53,632 nt of DNA. Source: Streptomyces sp. CBMA291. GTDB taxonomy: Bacteria > Actinomycetota > Actinomycetes > Streptomycetales > Streptomycetaceae. The stretch lies in assembly GCF_014596525.1 (NCBI RefSeq), contig NZ_MSJP01000005.1, forward strand, positions 1 through 53,632, in the 5' to 3' direction. A program made the position numbers and the translations under genes. Positions 40,066 through 48,494 of the stretch are shown here, piece by piece. Positions within the stretch are counted from its first letter, which is position 1; every line of letters starts with the position of its first letter. A model generated the notes under the pieces. It saw nothing but the letters and a program-made list of their open reading frames with translations. It did no database searches and was not told the DNA's origin.

Positions 40066-41091
40066 GTGGATCGCAGGTCTCTGCTCACCGCCGCCACCGG
40101 AGCGGTGGGCGTGGTCGCCGCCTCCCAGATACCCGCCGTCGCCGCGCCCCCGCCCCACGCGGGCGGTCCCGGCGGTCGCGCGGTCACCACCTTCAACGTC
40201 ATCAGCGACATCCAGGGCGACCTCCGGGACCTGGGGGTGGCCCTCGACGACATGCGCCGGACCAACCCGTCGAGTTCCGGCCTCGCCATCGCGGGTGACA
40301 TCACCCCGCGCGGCTACGACGCCGAGTACGCGCAGGTGACGGCCGAGATGGCGCGCCACAGCCACCCGCGCACCGTTGCCTGGGCCATCGGCAACCACGA
40401 GTTCTACGTCCCCAAGTGGCGGGACCCGGACACCCTCGCGCAGAGCACCTGGCCCAACGGGACCACGGAGGACTCGCTCTTCCGGAGCTTCTACCGGTTC
40501 GCGGGCCGCAACACGGTCCAGGCCGAGCACTCCTTCGGCGGCATCCCCGTACTGAGCATCGGCACCGAGAAGTACATGCACTACCACGACCCGAAGCTCT
40601 GGGACGAGGTGTGGATCAGCGACGCGCAGTTCGCCTGGCTGGAGGAGCGCCTCGCGTACTGGGCGCGGCGCCGCAAGCCCGTCATGGTCGTCACCCACCA
40701 CCCCCTCCCCAACACCGTCTCGGGCAGCCACAACCGGCTGTACTCCAACGACTACCTCCAGGCGGAGCGTCTCCTCGGCATCCTCGGCCGTCACAGGGAC
40801 GTCTTCCTCTTCTGCGGGCACACCCACTGGGACCTCGCCCTCTCGGACTGGTACGTCCGCCGGGTCGTCCCCGGCACGGCGAACCCCGAGGGCTTCTCCG
40901 TCATCAACACCGGCGCCGTGCAGACCGGCTTCACCGACGACGGCAAGGGCGGCGAGGTCACCGTGGCGGGCACCTTCAACCAGGGGCTCCAGGTCGAGGT
41001 CTTCCACGACCGGGTGGTGGTCAAGGCGCGCGACTTCGCGGCGGGCGCCTGGCTGAAGCAGATCACGGTCCCCCTCTCGACCGGCATCTGA
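40066..41091 (+). CDS. Exported metallophosphoesterase
   Basis: The 341-residue protein has a twin-arginine-type signal (MDRRSLLTAATGAVG, cleavage near AVAAP). The metallophosphoesterase core follows: FNVISDIQGD (the first motif is usually DxH; here it is DxQ), IAGDITPRG, WAIGNHEFYV, VVTHHPLP and FCGHTHWDL. It probably cleaves phosphate esters outside the cell. GTG 40066 follows GAAAGGAAC. The AT-containing stretch at 39895-39965 before it is the likely promoter region. It is convergent with ehuA, separated by repeats and a terminator. Confidence 0.9.
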   Translation: MDRRSLLTAATGAVGVVAASQIPAVAAPPPHAGGPGGRAVTTFNVISDIQGDLRDLGVALDDMRRTNPSSSGLAIAGDITPRGYDAEYAQVTAEMARHSHPRTVAWAIGNHEFYVPKWRDPDTLAQSTWPNGTTEDSLFRSFYRFAGRNTVQAEHSFGGIPVLSIGTEKYMHYHDPKLWDEVWISDAQFAWLEERLAYWARRRKPVMVVTHHPLPNTVSGSHNRLYSNDYLQAERLLGILGRHRDVFLFCGHTHWDLALSDWYVRRVVPGTANPEGFSVINTGAVQTGFTDDGKGGEVTVAGTFNQGLQVEVFHDRVVVKARDFAAGAWLKQITVPLSTGI

Positions 41092-41242
41092 CCCAGCCCC
41101 CTCGACCGGCCGCTCCGGGCCCAGGGACTCCGTCGGCCGGACTCCGGACCGGAACCGGACTCGAACCGGTACGGGTACCCGACACGGTCCGGCACCCGTA
41201 CCGGCCGGGCGCCGGAACACGACAGGGCCGGGGCGGAAAACC

Positions 41243-41282
41243 ACCGGTCCAGGTACCGCAACACAAACCGGTCCAGGTACCG
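41243..41282. repeat. 16-bp direct repeat ACCGGTCCAGGTACCG, two copies
   Basis: Exact copies at 41243-41258 and 41267-41282, 24 bp apart, lie in the convergent region between the phosphoesterase gene and ehuA. The wider stretch 41150-41290 is rich in ACCGG/CCGGT words. No function is apparent. Confidence 0.6.
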
Positions 41283-41290
41283 GAAAACGA

Positions 41291-41338
41291 CCGGGCCGGT
41301 GGCCGTCGCCCCCCAGGGAGCGGTGGTCACCGGCCCGG
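41291..41338. terminator. Bidirectional terminator between the phosphoesterase gene and ehuA
   Basis: CCGGGCCGGTG (41291-41301) pairs perfectly with CACCGGCCCGG (41328-41338), directly before the ehuA stop at 41347. Confidence 0.75.
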
Positions 41339-41346
41339 CCGGTTCG

Positions 41347-42171
41347 TCAGCGCACCGAGCGCAGAAAGGCCCTCGTCCGCTCGTGCTCCGGCGCGTCGAG
41401 CAGCCGGTCCGCCGCGCCCGACTCGATGATCCGGCCCTGGTCGAACATCAGGACACGGTCCGACACGTCACGGGCGAACCCCATCTCGTGCGTCACGCAG
41501 AGCAGGGTGATCTCGGTGTCCCGGGCGATGCCCCGCAGCACGTCCAGGACCTCCGCCACCAGCTCCGGATCGAGCGCGGACGTGACCTCGTCGAGCAGCA
41601 GGATCTCGGGCCGCATCGCGAGGGCGCGGGCGATCGCCACCCGCTGCTGCTGACCGCCGGACAACCGGGTGGGCCGGGCGTCGGTGCGGTCGGCGAGACC
41701 GACGAGCCCGAGGAGTTCACGGGCGTGCGCCTCGGCCTCCTCCCGCCCCTCGCCCAGAACGTGGACGGGCGCCTCGACGACGTTCTCCAGGACGTTCATA
41801 TGGGGGAAGAGGTTGAACTGCTGGAAGACCATGCCGATCCGGCGCCGCCGCTCCGCCAGCTCCCGTTCGCTCGCCGGGACCAGCGTCCGCCCGCCGGGCC
41901 CCGAAGGAGAGTGCGAGTAGGGCAGACCGTCGACATGGATCACCCCCTCCGTGACCCGCTCCAGCGTCATGAGAAGCCGCAGGATCGTCGTCTTGCCCGA
42001 GCCGCTCGGACCGATCAGGGTCACGCGCTCCCCTCGCCCGACCGTGAGGTCGAGCCCGTCGAGCACGGTCTGGTCGCCGTACCGCTTGGTGACCCGCTCG
42101 AAGCGGACCGCCTCCGTGGGCGCGGTGGGCGGGGGAGCCGCCGGGACCTTCGAGAGCCGCTCAGTGGGCAA
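41347..42171 (-). CDS. ehuA: Ectoine/hydroxyectoine ABC transporter ATP-binding protein EhuA
   Basis: The 274-residue ABC ATPase of the polar amino acid family has Walker A GPSGSGKTT, Q-loop VFQQFNLFPHM, signature LSGGQQQRVAIARA, Walker B LLLDEVTSALDP and H-loop CVTHEMGF. It is the last gene of the ect-ehu locus and energises uptake of ectoine and 5-hydroxyectoine. Its start overlaps the end of ehuD by 11 bp. The assignment to Ehu rather than a generic amino acid importer rests on the adjacent ectABCD genes. Confidence 0.9.
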   Translation of the reverse strand: MPTERLSKVPAAPPPTAPTEAVRFERVTKRYGDQTVLDGLDLTVGRGERVTLIGPSGSGKTTILRLLMTLERVTEGVIHVDGLPYSHSPSGPGGRTLVPASERELAERRRRIGMVFQQFNLFPHMNVLENVVEAPVHVLGEGREEAEAHARELLGLVGLADRTDARPTRLSGGQQQRVAIARALAMRPEILLLDEVTSALDPELVAEVLDVLRGIARDTEITLLCVTHEMGFARDVSDRVLMFDQGRIIESGAADRLLDAPEHERTRAFLRSVR

Positions 42172-42796
42172 GACGAGCCTCCAGCCGTCGTACGAGCAGG
42201 GATGTCGGCCAGCTCGCGAGCAGGAACACCGCGGCGGCCAGGGTGAATGCCTCCAGATAGGCGAAGTGCGTACTGCCGAAGTCGTTCGCCTCGTGCACCA
42301 TCTCGTGCACGGTGATCACCGAGAGCAGCGGTGTCTCCTTGAACAGGGAGACGGCGTAGTTGCCCAGCGGCGGCAGCACCTTGCGCACCGCCTGCGGCAG
42401 GACCACCGCCCACCAGACGCGGTGCCGGGGCAGCGAGAGCGCCGTGCACGCCTCCCACTGTCCCCGGGGCACGGCGTCGATGCCCGCCCGGTACACCTCC
42501 GCGAGGTACGCGGCGTAGTGCACGCCAAGGACGAGGATGCCGAGCGTCAGCGGACCGAGCGCCGGAATCAGCACCCAGGCGGCGAACAACTGCACGAGCA
42601 GCGGCGTCGAGCGGACGAACGCCGCCGCACCGCCGACCGGAATCGCCACCCACCGGGGCGCCGCCCGCCCCACGAACGCCAGGACGAGACCGAGGACCGC
42701 CGCCACCGCGAAGCCGAGCACGGTCGCCGCCAGAGTGACGCCGAAACCGCGCAGGACCACGGGCAGCGCGGTCAGGGCCGCCGCACCGTCCCACAT
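42161..42796 (-). CDS. ehuD: Ectoine/hydroxyectoine ABC transporter permease EhuD
   Basis: The 211-residue HisM/GlnP-type permease has about five membrane segments. The characteristic region FVRSTPLLVQLFAAWVL is followed by the cytosolic EAA loop YRAGIDAVPRGQWEACTALSLPRHRVWW. Its ATG shares one base with the ehuC stop (TGATG), so translation is coupled. Confidence 0.9.
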   Translation of the reverse strand: MWDGAAALTALPVVLRGFGVTLAATVLGFAVAAVLGLVLAFVGRAAPRWVAIPVGGAAAFVRSTPLLVQLFAAWVLIPALGPLTLGILVLGVHYAAYLAEVYRAGIDAVPRGQWEACTALSLPRHRVWWAVVLPQAVRKVLPPLGNYAVSLFKETPLLSVITVHEMVHEANDFGSTHFAYLEAFTLAAAVFLLASWPTSLLVRRLEARLAH

Positions 42797-43482
42797 CAGA
42801 CACCGCCTTCCTGCCCGAGCCGGGCCCTCGCCGCCCGCTCCAGGGCGTTCATCAGCAGACTCAGCACACCCGCCACGACCCCGTAGACCACGAGCAGCAG
42901 CAGATAGGCCGCCGCCGTGTCACCGGTCGCGGACCGCAACTGGTCGATCTCGAAGGTCAGATCGGGCACCGTGACCAGCGACAGCAGCGGAGTCGCCTTC
43001 AACAACTGCACCAGCAGGTTCTTGAACGGGGCGATCATCAGCGGCCACGCCTGCGGCAGCACCACCCGGCGCAGCCGCAGCCCCGGCCGCATGCCGAGCG
43101 CCACCGCCGCCTCGCGCTGCGCCGCCGGCACCGCCGCCACCGCGCCCCGCACGACCTCGGCCCCGTACGCGCCGAAGTTCAGGCCGAGCGCGAGCACCCC
43201 GCACGCCAGCGGTTCGAGCCGGAAACCCAGCATCGGCAGCGCGAAGAACAGCCAGAACAACTGCACGTACAGCGAGGTGCCCCGGAAGAACTCGACGAAG
43301 ACCCGCGCGCTCCCGCGCACCACCGCGCGCGAGGAACCCGCCGCGAGCCCCAGCGCGTACGCCAGGACGAGGGCGAATGCGGCGCCGAGCAGCGTCGCCT
43401 CCACGGTGACCAGCAGACCCTCGCCGAGCCGGGGCAGCGCGTTCCCCAACTCGGGGAGGAAACCCCGGTCCTGAGCGGACAC
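42796..43482 (-). CDS. ehuC: Ectoine/hydroxyectoine ABC transporter permease EhuC
   Basis: The 228-residue permease is homologous in design to EhuD. It has EFFRGTSLYVQLFWLFFALP and the EAA loop VRGAVAAVPAAQREAAVALGMRPGLRLRRVVLPQ. The start GTG at 43482 is preceded by GAGGGG overlapping the ehuB stop region; GTG 43491 is an alternative that would sit directly against that box. EhuC and EhuD form the transmembrane channel. Confidence 0.88.
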   Translation of the reverse strand: MSAQDRGFLPELGNALPRLGEGLLVTVEATLLGAAFALVLAYALGLAAGSSRAVVRGSARVFVEFFRGTSLYVQLFWLFFALPMLGFRLEPLACGVLALGLNFGAYGAEVVRGAVAAVPAAQREAAVALGMRPGLRLRRVVLPQAWPLMIAPFKNLLVQLLKATPLLSLVTVPDLTFEIDQLRSATGDTAAAYLLLLVVYGVVAGVLSLLMNALERAARARLGQEGGV

Positions 43483-43495
43483 ACCGCTCACCCCC

Positions 43496-44425
43496 TCAAG
43501 CCGCACAGAGATCGGCGGTGCGCAGCGAACGCGGCGGCACCTCCCGCTCGGTGAAGCCGTACCGGCCGACCAGCCGCACATAGCGGGCCGGATCGCCGGT
43601 GATCTTCCGCAGTTCCCGGTCGAAGGCGTCCCGCAGCCCGCCCGCGCTCTGCCGGAACACCGCACCGCCCGCGCTGAGCTGCCGTACGCCGTCCACGACG
43701 GGCACGAACGGCGCGCTCACCTCCACCGAGGCACCCCGGTTGGTCCGGGCGAGCCAGCGCAGCGAGATCCCGGTCAGCGCGAAGGCGTCGATCCGGCCCG
43801 CGACCAGCGCGTCAAGACCGTCCTGCGGCTTGGCCAGCGTCTTCACCGCCTTGCCCGGCACGCCCGCCGCCTTCGCGTACGAGGCCTCCACGGCGGCGCC
43901 GAGCACCCCGACGGTCGCGCCCCGCTCCCGGCAGGAGACCAGGTCGGTCAGCCGCTTCGGGTTGCCCGCGCGGACCATCAGCGCGGTCGGCGAGACGAAC
44001 TCCGGCTCCGAGAAGAGGACTTTGGCGCACCGCTCGGGGGTGATCGCCATGCCCGCGCTCACCACGTCGAAGCGGTCCGCCTGGAGCCCGGGGATCAGCG
44101 TGCCGAACTCGGTGAGCGTCGGACGCAGTTCGCGCACCCCGAGGGCCGTGAAGACCTCCCGGTGGAGGGTCGGCGCCTCGCCGACGAGGTCACCGCCGTC
44201 CTGGAAGCCGTACGGCGCCTCACCGGCGAAGCCCACCCGGACGTAGCCCTGCTTGCGCAGCTTCGCCAGGAGTTCCCCGTCGTCCTTCGGCGCCCCGGTC
44301 CCGGGCTGGGTCCGGCTGCACGCCGTGACCAGGGCGGGCGCGAGGGCGAGGACGCCGAGCGTCGCCGATCCGCCGAGGAACCCCCGGCGGCCGAGGAACC
44401 CGGGCCGGCGATCGTGATGGGACAT
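43496..44425 (-). CDS. ehuB: Ectoine/hydroxyectoine-binding lipoprotein EhuB
   Basis: The 309-residue solute-binding protein has an N-terminal signal with an Arg-rich start (RRPGFLGRRGFLGGSA) and lipobox LVTAC. The SBP_bac_3 fold follows: GYVRVGFAGEAPYGFQDG, FGTLIPGLQADRFDVVSAGMAITPERC, and VGVLGAAVEASYAKAAG. It delivers ectoines to the EhuCD permease. It follows ectD by 68 bp. Confidence 0.92.
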   Translation of the reverse strand: MSHHDRRPGFLGRRGFLGGSATLGVLALAPALVTACSRTQPGTGAPKDDGELLAKLRKQGYVRVGFAGEAPYGFQDGGDLVGEAPTLHREVFTALGVRELRPTLTEFGTLIPGLQADRFDVVSAGMAITPERCAKVLFSEPEFVSPTALMVRAGNPKRLTDLVSCRERGATVGVLGAAVEASYAKAAGVPGKAVKTLAKPQDGLDALVAGRIDAFALTGISLRWLARTNRGASVEVSAPFVPVVDGVRQLSAGGAVFRQSAGGLRDAFDRELRKITGDPARYVRLVGRYGFTEREVPPRSLRTADLCAA

Positions 44426-44493
44426 GAAGGTCCTCTCCGTGGTGCGTGTCGTGCGCGGGATGGATCCGGTGGCGCGGCGCGGTCCGCCGCCGG

Positions 44494-45393
44494 TCATCCG
44501 ACGGGGCTCACCTCGCGCGCGGCGATGAACGACGGGCGCCGCACGGGAGCCGAGAAGGGCAGCTCGGGAGCGTTCTCGACACTGTTGAAGACCAGGAACA
44601 CATTGCTGCGCGGAAACGGCGTGATGTTGTCGCCCGAACCGTGCAGGGCGTTGCAGTCGAACCAGGTCGCCGACCCCGCGGGCCCCGTGAAGTGCCGGAT
44701 GCCGCACGCCTCGGCGAAGGTGGTGAGCGCCTCGGCGGACGGCGTCCCCGCGTCCTGCATCCGCAGCGACTTCTTGTAGTTGTCCTCGGGCGTCGCCCCG
44801 GCACAGCCCAGGAACGTGCGGTGCGAACCCGGCATGATCATGAGACTGCCGTTGGTGGTGTGGTTCGGGGTGAGCGCGATCGACACCGAGACCGTCCGCA
44901 TCCGGGCGAGTCCGTCCTCCGCGTGCCAGGTCTCGAAGTCGGAGTGCCAGTAGAAGCCGCTCGCGCCGAAACCGGGCTTGACGTTGACGCGGGACTGATG
45001 GACGTACACATCGGAGCCGAGGATCTGGCGGGCGCGCCCGACCAGACGCGGGTCGGCGGCGAGCCGCGCGAAGACCTCGCTGATCCGGTGCACCTCGAAC
45101 ACCGAGCGGATCTCCCGCGAGTGCGGCTCGACGACGGCCCGTTCGTCCCGGCGCACCGCCGGATCGGCCACGAGCCGGTCCAGCTCGGTCCGCAGCTCGG
45201 CGACCTCGTCCGGGCCGACGATCTCGTCGACCGTGACGAAACCGTCGCGCTCGTACTCCTCCAGCTCCCGCGCCCAGAAGGGCCCGGCGGTGCCGGGCGC
45301 GGACCACACGACGGGGTCCTTGCGGCCGATCAGCTGCTCCTCGGTGCCACGGGTCGGGTAGAGGTCGACGGGACGGGCGGGGGCGGAGGTCAT
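44494..45393 (-). CDS. ectD: Ectoine 5-hydroxylase EctD
   Basis: The 299-residue Fe(II)/2-oxoglutarate dioxygenase of the PhyH family converts ectoine to 5-hydroxyectoine. The EctD signature FYWHSDFETWHAEDG carries the iron ligands His and Asp (H-x-D); the third ligand His is in NALHGSGDN. MIMPGSHRTFLGCAG and FDCNALHG are also typical. The gene is separated from ectC by a 117-bp purine-rich spacer. The length matches the family (about 295-310). Confidence 0.95.
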   Translation of the reverse strand: MTSAPARPVDLYPTRGTEEQLIGRKDPVVWSAPGTAGPFWARELEEYERDGFVTVDEIVGPDEVAELRTELDRLVADPAVRRDERAVVEPHSREIRSVFEVHRISEVFARLAADPRLVGRARQILGSDVYVHQSRVNVKPGFGASGFYWHSDFETWHAEDGLARMRTVSVSIALTPNHTTNGSLMIMPGSHRTFLGCAGATPEDNYKKSLRMQDAGTPSAEALTTFAEACGIRHFTGPAGSATWFDCNALHGSGDNITPFPRSNVFLVFNSVENAPELPFSAPVRRPSFIAAREVSPVG

Positions 45394-45420
45394 GAGGGGT
45401 GGTGCCTTCCTTGTCTCGTA

Positions 45421-45490
45421 CGGGAAGCGGGGAAGCGGGGAAGAGGGGAAGCGGGGACGCGGAGAGGGGGGAAGCGGGAAGGGGCTGGGG
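45421..45490 (+). repeat. G-rich purine tract with GGGGAAGC repeats in the ectC-ectD spacer
   Basis: GGGAAGCG-type 8-bp units repeat from 45421 to about 45490. Four G4 runs separated by 3-4 nt give a canonical G-quadruplex pattern on the plus strand, which is the template strand of the ect operon; the mRNA would carry the C-rich complement. It lies wholly in the intergenic spacer. Confidence 0.6.
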
Positions 45491-45510
45491 AGGGGCGTAC
45501 GCGGGTCGGT

Positions 45511-45969
45511 TCAGCCGTGCTCGGGTTCGGGCTTCTGCCTCCGCTCCGGCTCCGGCTCCGGCTCCGGACCCGGCTCCGGCTCGGTGAGCAGCGGGTAGAC
45601 GCCGTTCTCGTCGTGGTCCTCACGGCCGGTGACCGGCGGATTGAAGACGCACAGGCAGCGGAAGTCGCTCTTGACCTCCAGGGTGTGCCGCTCGTGCCCG
45701 TCGAGCAGGTACATGGTCCCGGGCACGATCGTGTACGTACGGCCCGACTCCAGGTCGGTCAGCAGGGCCTCGCCCGCGGTGCAGACGACGGCTTCGACGT
45801 GGTGCGCGTACCACATGGAGGTCCGGGTCCCGGCGTACAGCACCGTCTCGTGGAGGGAGAAGCCGACCCGCTCGCGGGCCAGCACGATCCGCTTGCTCTC
45901 CCAGGTGCCGGACGCGGCCCGCACATGCCGTTCGGTGCCGTCGAGTTCGTCGAAGCTGCGCACGATCAT
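45511..45969 (-). CDS. ectC: L-ectoine synthase EctC
   Basis: The 152-residue cupin cyclises N-gamma-acetyl-diaminobutyrate to ectoine. It has [16 protein letters not shown] at the N-terminus, [28 protein letters not shown], and [33 protein letters not shown] with metal-ligand residues. The last 20 residues are an unusual Glu/Pro tail ([13 protein letters not shown] then KPEPEHG) encoded by 6-bp repeats; typical EctC proteins end about 10-15 residues earlier without it. The ATG at 45969 has AAAGG upstream, 36 bp after ectB. Confidence 0.95.
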   Translation of the reverse strand: MIVRSFDELDGTERHVRAASGTWESKRIVLARERVGFSLHETVLYAGTRTSMWYAHHVEAVVCTAGEALLTDLESGRTYTIVPGTMYLLDGHERHTLEVKSDFRCLCVFNPPVTGREDHDENGVYPLLTEPEPGPEPEPEPERRQKPEPEHG

Positions 45970-46005
45970 GGCGATCGCCTTTCTGTAGGAGGGAAGGGGG
46001 GTGGG

Positions 46006-47313
46006 TCAGGCGGCCCGGCCGGTGACCGGGCGGTATCCCGCCGTGTGCCGGACGGAGCGCGCGAGGATGCCGAGGCCCTCGTCGAGTTCGTCGTCCGTCA
46101 CCGTCAGCGGCGGCAGCAGCTTGACCACCTCGCCGTGCGGGCCCGAGGTCTCCAGGAGCAGCCCCAGCTCGAAGGCGCGGCGGCACACGGCCTCGGCGCG
46201 CTCCCCGTCGGCGAACTCAAGGCCCCAGACGAGGCCGCGCCCACGGGCCCGCAGCCCCGTCCGGCCGTCCTCGCCGCACAGGTCGAGCAGCGCGCTCTCG
46301 ACGCGCCCGGCGCGGCTCAGGGTGCGGTCGCGCAAGGCGCCGTCGCCCCAGTACGAGCGGAGGGCGGCCGCGGCGGTCACGAAGGCGGGGTTGTTGCCGC
46401 GGAAGGTGCCGTTGTGCTCGCCCGGCTGCCACACGTCGAGTTCCGGGCGGAACAGGCAGAGCGCCATGGGGAGTCCGTAGCCGCTGATCGACTTCGACAG
46501 GGTGACGATGTCGGGCACGATCCCCGCCTCCTCGAAGGAGAAGAAGTCGCCCGTGCGGCCGCAGCCCATCTGGACGTCGTCCACGATGAGCAGCATCTCC
46601 CGGCGGCGGCACAGCTCGGCGAGCTGCCGCAGCCAGGCGGCGCGCGCGACGTTGACGCCGCCCTCGCCCTGGACCGTCTCGACGATCACGGCGGCGGGGT
46701 GGTCGAGACCGGACCCGGGGTCGCCGAGAAGCCGCTCGAACCAGAGGAAGTCCGGCATCCGGCCGCCGAGGTAGTGGTCGTACGGCATCCGGGTGGCGTG
46801 CGGGAGGGGCACGCCCGCCCCGGCGCGTTTGGCGGCGTTGCCGGTGACGGCGAGGGAGCCGAGCGACATGCCGTGGAAGGCGTTGGTGAAGGAGACGACG
46901 GTCTCGCGCCCGGTGACCTTGCGGGCGAGCTTCAGGGCCGCCTCCACGGCGTTGGTGCCGGTGGGCCCGGGGAACATCACCTTGTACGGGAGGGCGCGCG
47001 GCTCCAGGACCGTCGTGCGGAAGGTCTCCAGGAAGTCGCGTTTGGCGGTCGTCGACATGTCGAGGCTGTGGGTGACGCCGTCGCCCGCGAGGTAGTCGAG
47101 CAGCGCGCGTTTCAGGACCGGGTTGTTGTGGCCGTAGTTGAGGGAGCCCGCGCCCGCGAAGAAGTCGAGGAAGGGGCGCCCGTCCTCGTCGTACAGCCTG
47201 CTTCCGCTCGCGCGCTCGAAGACGACGGGCCAGGCGCGGCAGTAGCTGCGGACCTCGGATTCGACGGTCTCGAAGACGGAGGGGGCGGGCGCGGGTTCGG
47301 TCAGGATGGTCAC
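46006..47313 (-). CDS. ectB: L-2,4-diaminobutyrate transaminase EctB
   Basis: The 435-residue class III PLP aminotransferase makes diaminobutyrate from aspartate semialdehyde. It has MFPGPTGTNAVEAALKLARK, NAFHGMSLGSLAVTG, ETVQGEGGVN, IVDDVQMGCGRTG and the PLP lysine in TLSKSISGYGLPMA. GTG 47313 has AGGAG 6 nt upstream, which marks the start against a longer Arg-rich upstream frame. It lies 80 bp after ectA. Confidence 0.95.
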   Translation of the reverse strand: MTILTEPAPAPSVFETVESEVRSYCRAWPVVFERASGSRLYDEDGRPFLDFFAGAGSLNYGHNNPVLKRALLDYLAGDGVTHSLDMSTTAKRDFLETFRTTVLEPRALPYKVMFPGPTGTNAVEAALKLARKVTGRETVVSFTNAFHGMSLGSLAVTGNAAKRAGAGVPLPHATRMPYDHYLGGRMPDFLWFERLLGDPGSGLDHPAAVIVETVQGEGGVNVARAAWLRQLAELCRRREMLLIVDDVQMGCGRTGDFFSFEEAGIVPDIVTLSKSISGYGLPMALCLFRPELDVWQPGEHNGTFRGNNPAFVTAAAALRSYWGDGALRDRTLSRAGRVESALLDLCGEDGRTGLRARGRGLVWGLEFADGERAEAVCRRAFELGLLLETSGPHGEVVKLLPPLTVTDDELDEGLGILARSVRHTAGYRPVTGRAA

Positions 47314-47393
47314 GGTTCTCCTGGGTCGAGGGGGAGGGGGAGGGGGGTGCGGCGGCTTTCGGGAGGGGCTGGAGCGGATCCGAGCCGGGTTGC

Positions 47394-48065
47394 TCAGTGC
47401 GTCAAGGGGCCGATGCGGTAGAGGACTTCGGGATCGTGGCCGGGACGTTCGGCGCCGACCTCGTGGTCTGCGCGGTCTGCGCGGCCTTCGCGGGTGGTGC
47501 GGCCTTCGTGGGTGGCGCGGTCTTGGCCGTCCTCGCGGTGCTCGCCGCCGGCGCGGTCCGCGTCCGGCGCGTCGGGAAAGGCCGTGGACGGGAACAGCAC
47601 CTCCTGGGTCACGGTCGCGCCGTGGCGGCGGGCGTACGCGCGGAACAACCGGTCCGAGGGCCTGTTGCCCGGGGTGACGGTCGCTTCGAGCCGGTCGAGC
47701 CCGCGCTCGGCCGCCACACGGGCGGACAGGGCGTCGAGCAGTGCTCCGGCTACCCCGGTTCCGCGGTGCGAACCCTCGACGGCGACCTGCCAGACGAAAA
47801 GGGTGCGCGGTGCGTCGGGGCGGAGGAAGCCGGTGACGAACCCGACCGGGCGCCCTTCGGCGTCGCGGGCGACGGCGGTCGTGTCGGCGAAGTCCCGGCA
47901 CCACAGCAGGTAGCTGTAGGGCGAGTTGACGTCCAGCTCCCCGGAGTCGCGGGCGAGCCGCCAGAGTGCGGAACCGTCGCTCACACGGGCACGGCCGATG
48001 GTCACACCGGGGGCACGGTTCGGGTCGGGGCTGGTGAGCTGGGACATCGCTTGGGCGGTGGTCAT
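47394..48065 (-). CDS. ectA: L-2,4-diaminobutyrate acetyltransferase EctA
   Basis: The 223-residue GNAT enzyme acetylates diaminobutyrate. It has RDSGELDVNSPYSYLLWCRDF, a substrate segment specific to EctA, then VWQVAVEGSHRGTGVAGALLDAL (acetyl-CoA loop) and EATVTPGNRPSDRLFRAYA. Near the C-terminus a charged low-complexity block of about 40 residues (with ATHEGRTTREGRADRADHE) is inserted before the conserved ending EVLYRIGP. It is encoded by short GGTC/GCGCGG repeats, and typical EctA proteins (about 170-180 residues) lack it. The start is ATG 48065, with ATG 48047 as an alternative. First gene of the operon. Confidence 0.93.
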   Translation of the reverse strand: MTTAQAMSQLTSPDPNRAPGVTIGRARVSDGSALWRLARDSGELDVNSPYSYLLWCRDFADTTAVARDAEGRPVGFVTGFLRPDAPRTLFVWQVAVEGSHRGTGVAGALLDALSARVAAERGLDRLEATVTPGNRPSDRLFRAYARRHGATVTQEVLFPSTAFPDAPDADRAGGEHREDGQDRATHEGRTTREGRADRADHEVGAERPGHDPEVLYRIGPLTH

Positions 48066-48400
48066 GTGGGCCGAAGCTACCGAGCGGGGAGGCGAACTTC
48101 CTGGGGCGGCGGGCTTGTGGGAGCCCGGCGCGCGTGATAGTCGCGCAAGGCCGCCGGGTGGGGTCTGATCCACTCCGAGGACGAGGAAAACCGCCTCAGA
48201 ACGACCCAAATCCTTCATTTATAACGGCTGGATAACGCCTTCTTGGGGAGGGTGCCACCTTCGCATCGAAGGCGAGAAGGTTCCCCGTTCTGGGTTTGAG
48301 GCACGCGTGAGGGGTCAGGTGTACGAGTTCGGGGGCGGCTCTCGGGAGCCCTGGTTGGGTGTCAGGGTCGGGGCTGGGTGGGGGCGGTGGGCTTGGTTGC

Positions 48401-48463
48401 GTCGGTGAGGGCTGTGAGGGCTGTGAGGTCGGTGAGGTCGGTGAGGTCGGTGGGTTTGGTGAG
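48401..48463. repeat. 9-bp tandem repeat, seven copies (GTCGGTGAG type)
   Basis: Seven consecutive 9-bp units: GTCGGTGAG at 48401, 48428 and 48437; GGCTGTGAG at 48410 and 48419; GTCGGTGGG at 48446; TTTGGTGAG at 48455. The interspersed GGC/GTC variants show duplication of longer blocks. Confidence 0.75.
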
Positions 48464-48494
48464 CCTGGGGGTCTGGGCGGTCTTGGTGCCCCCC

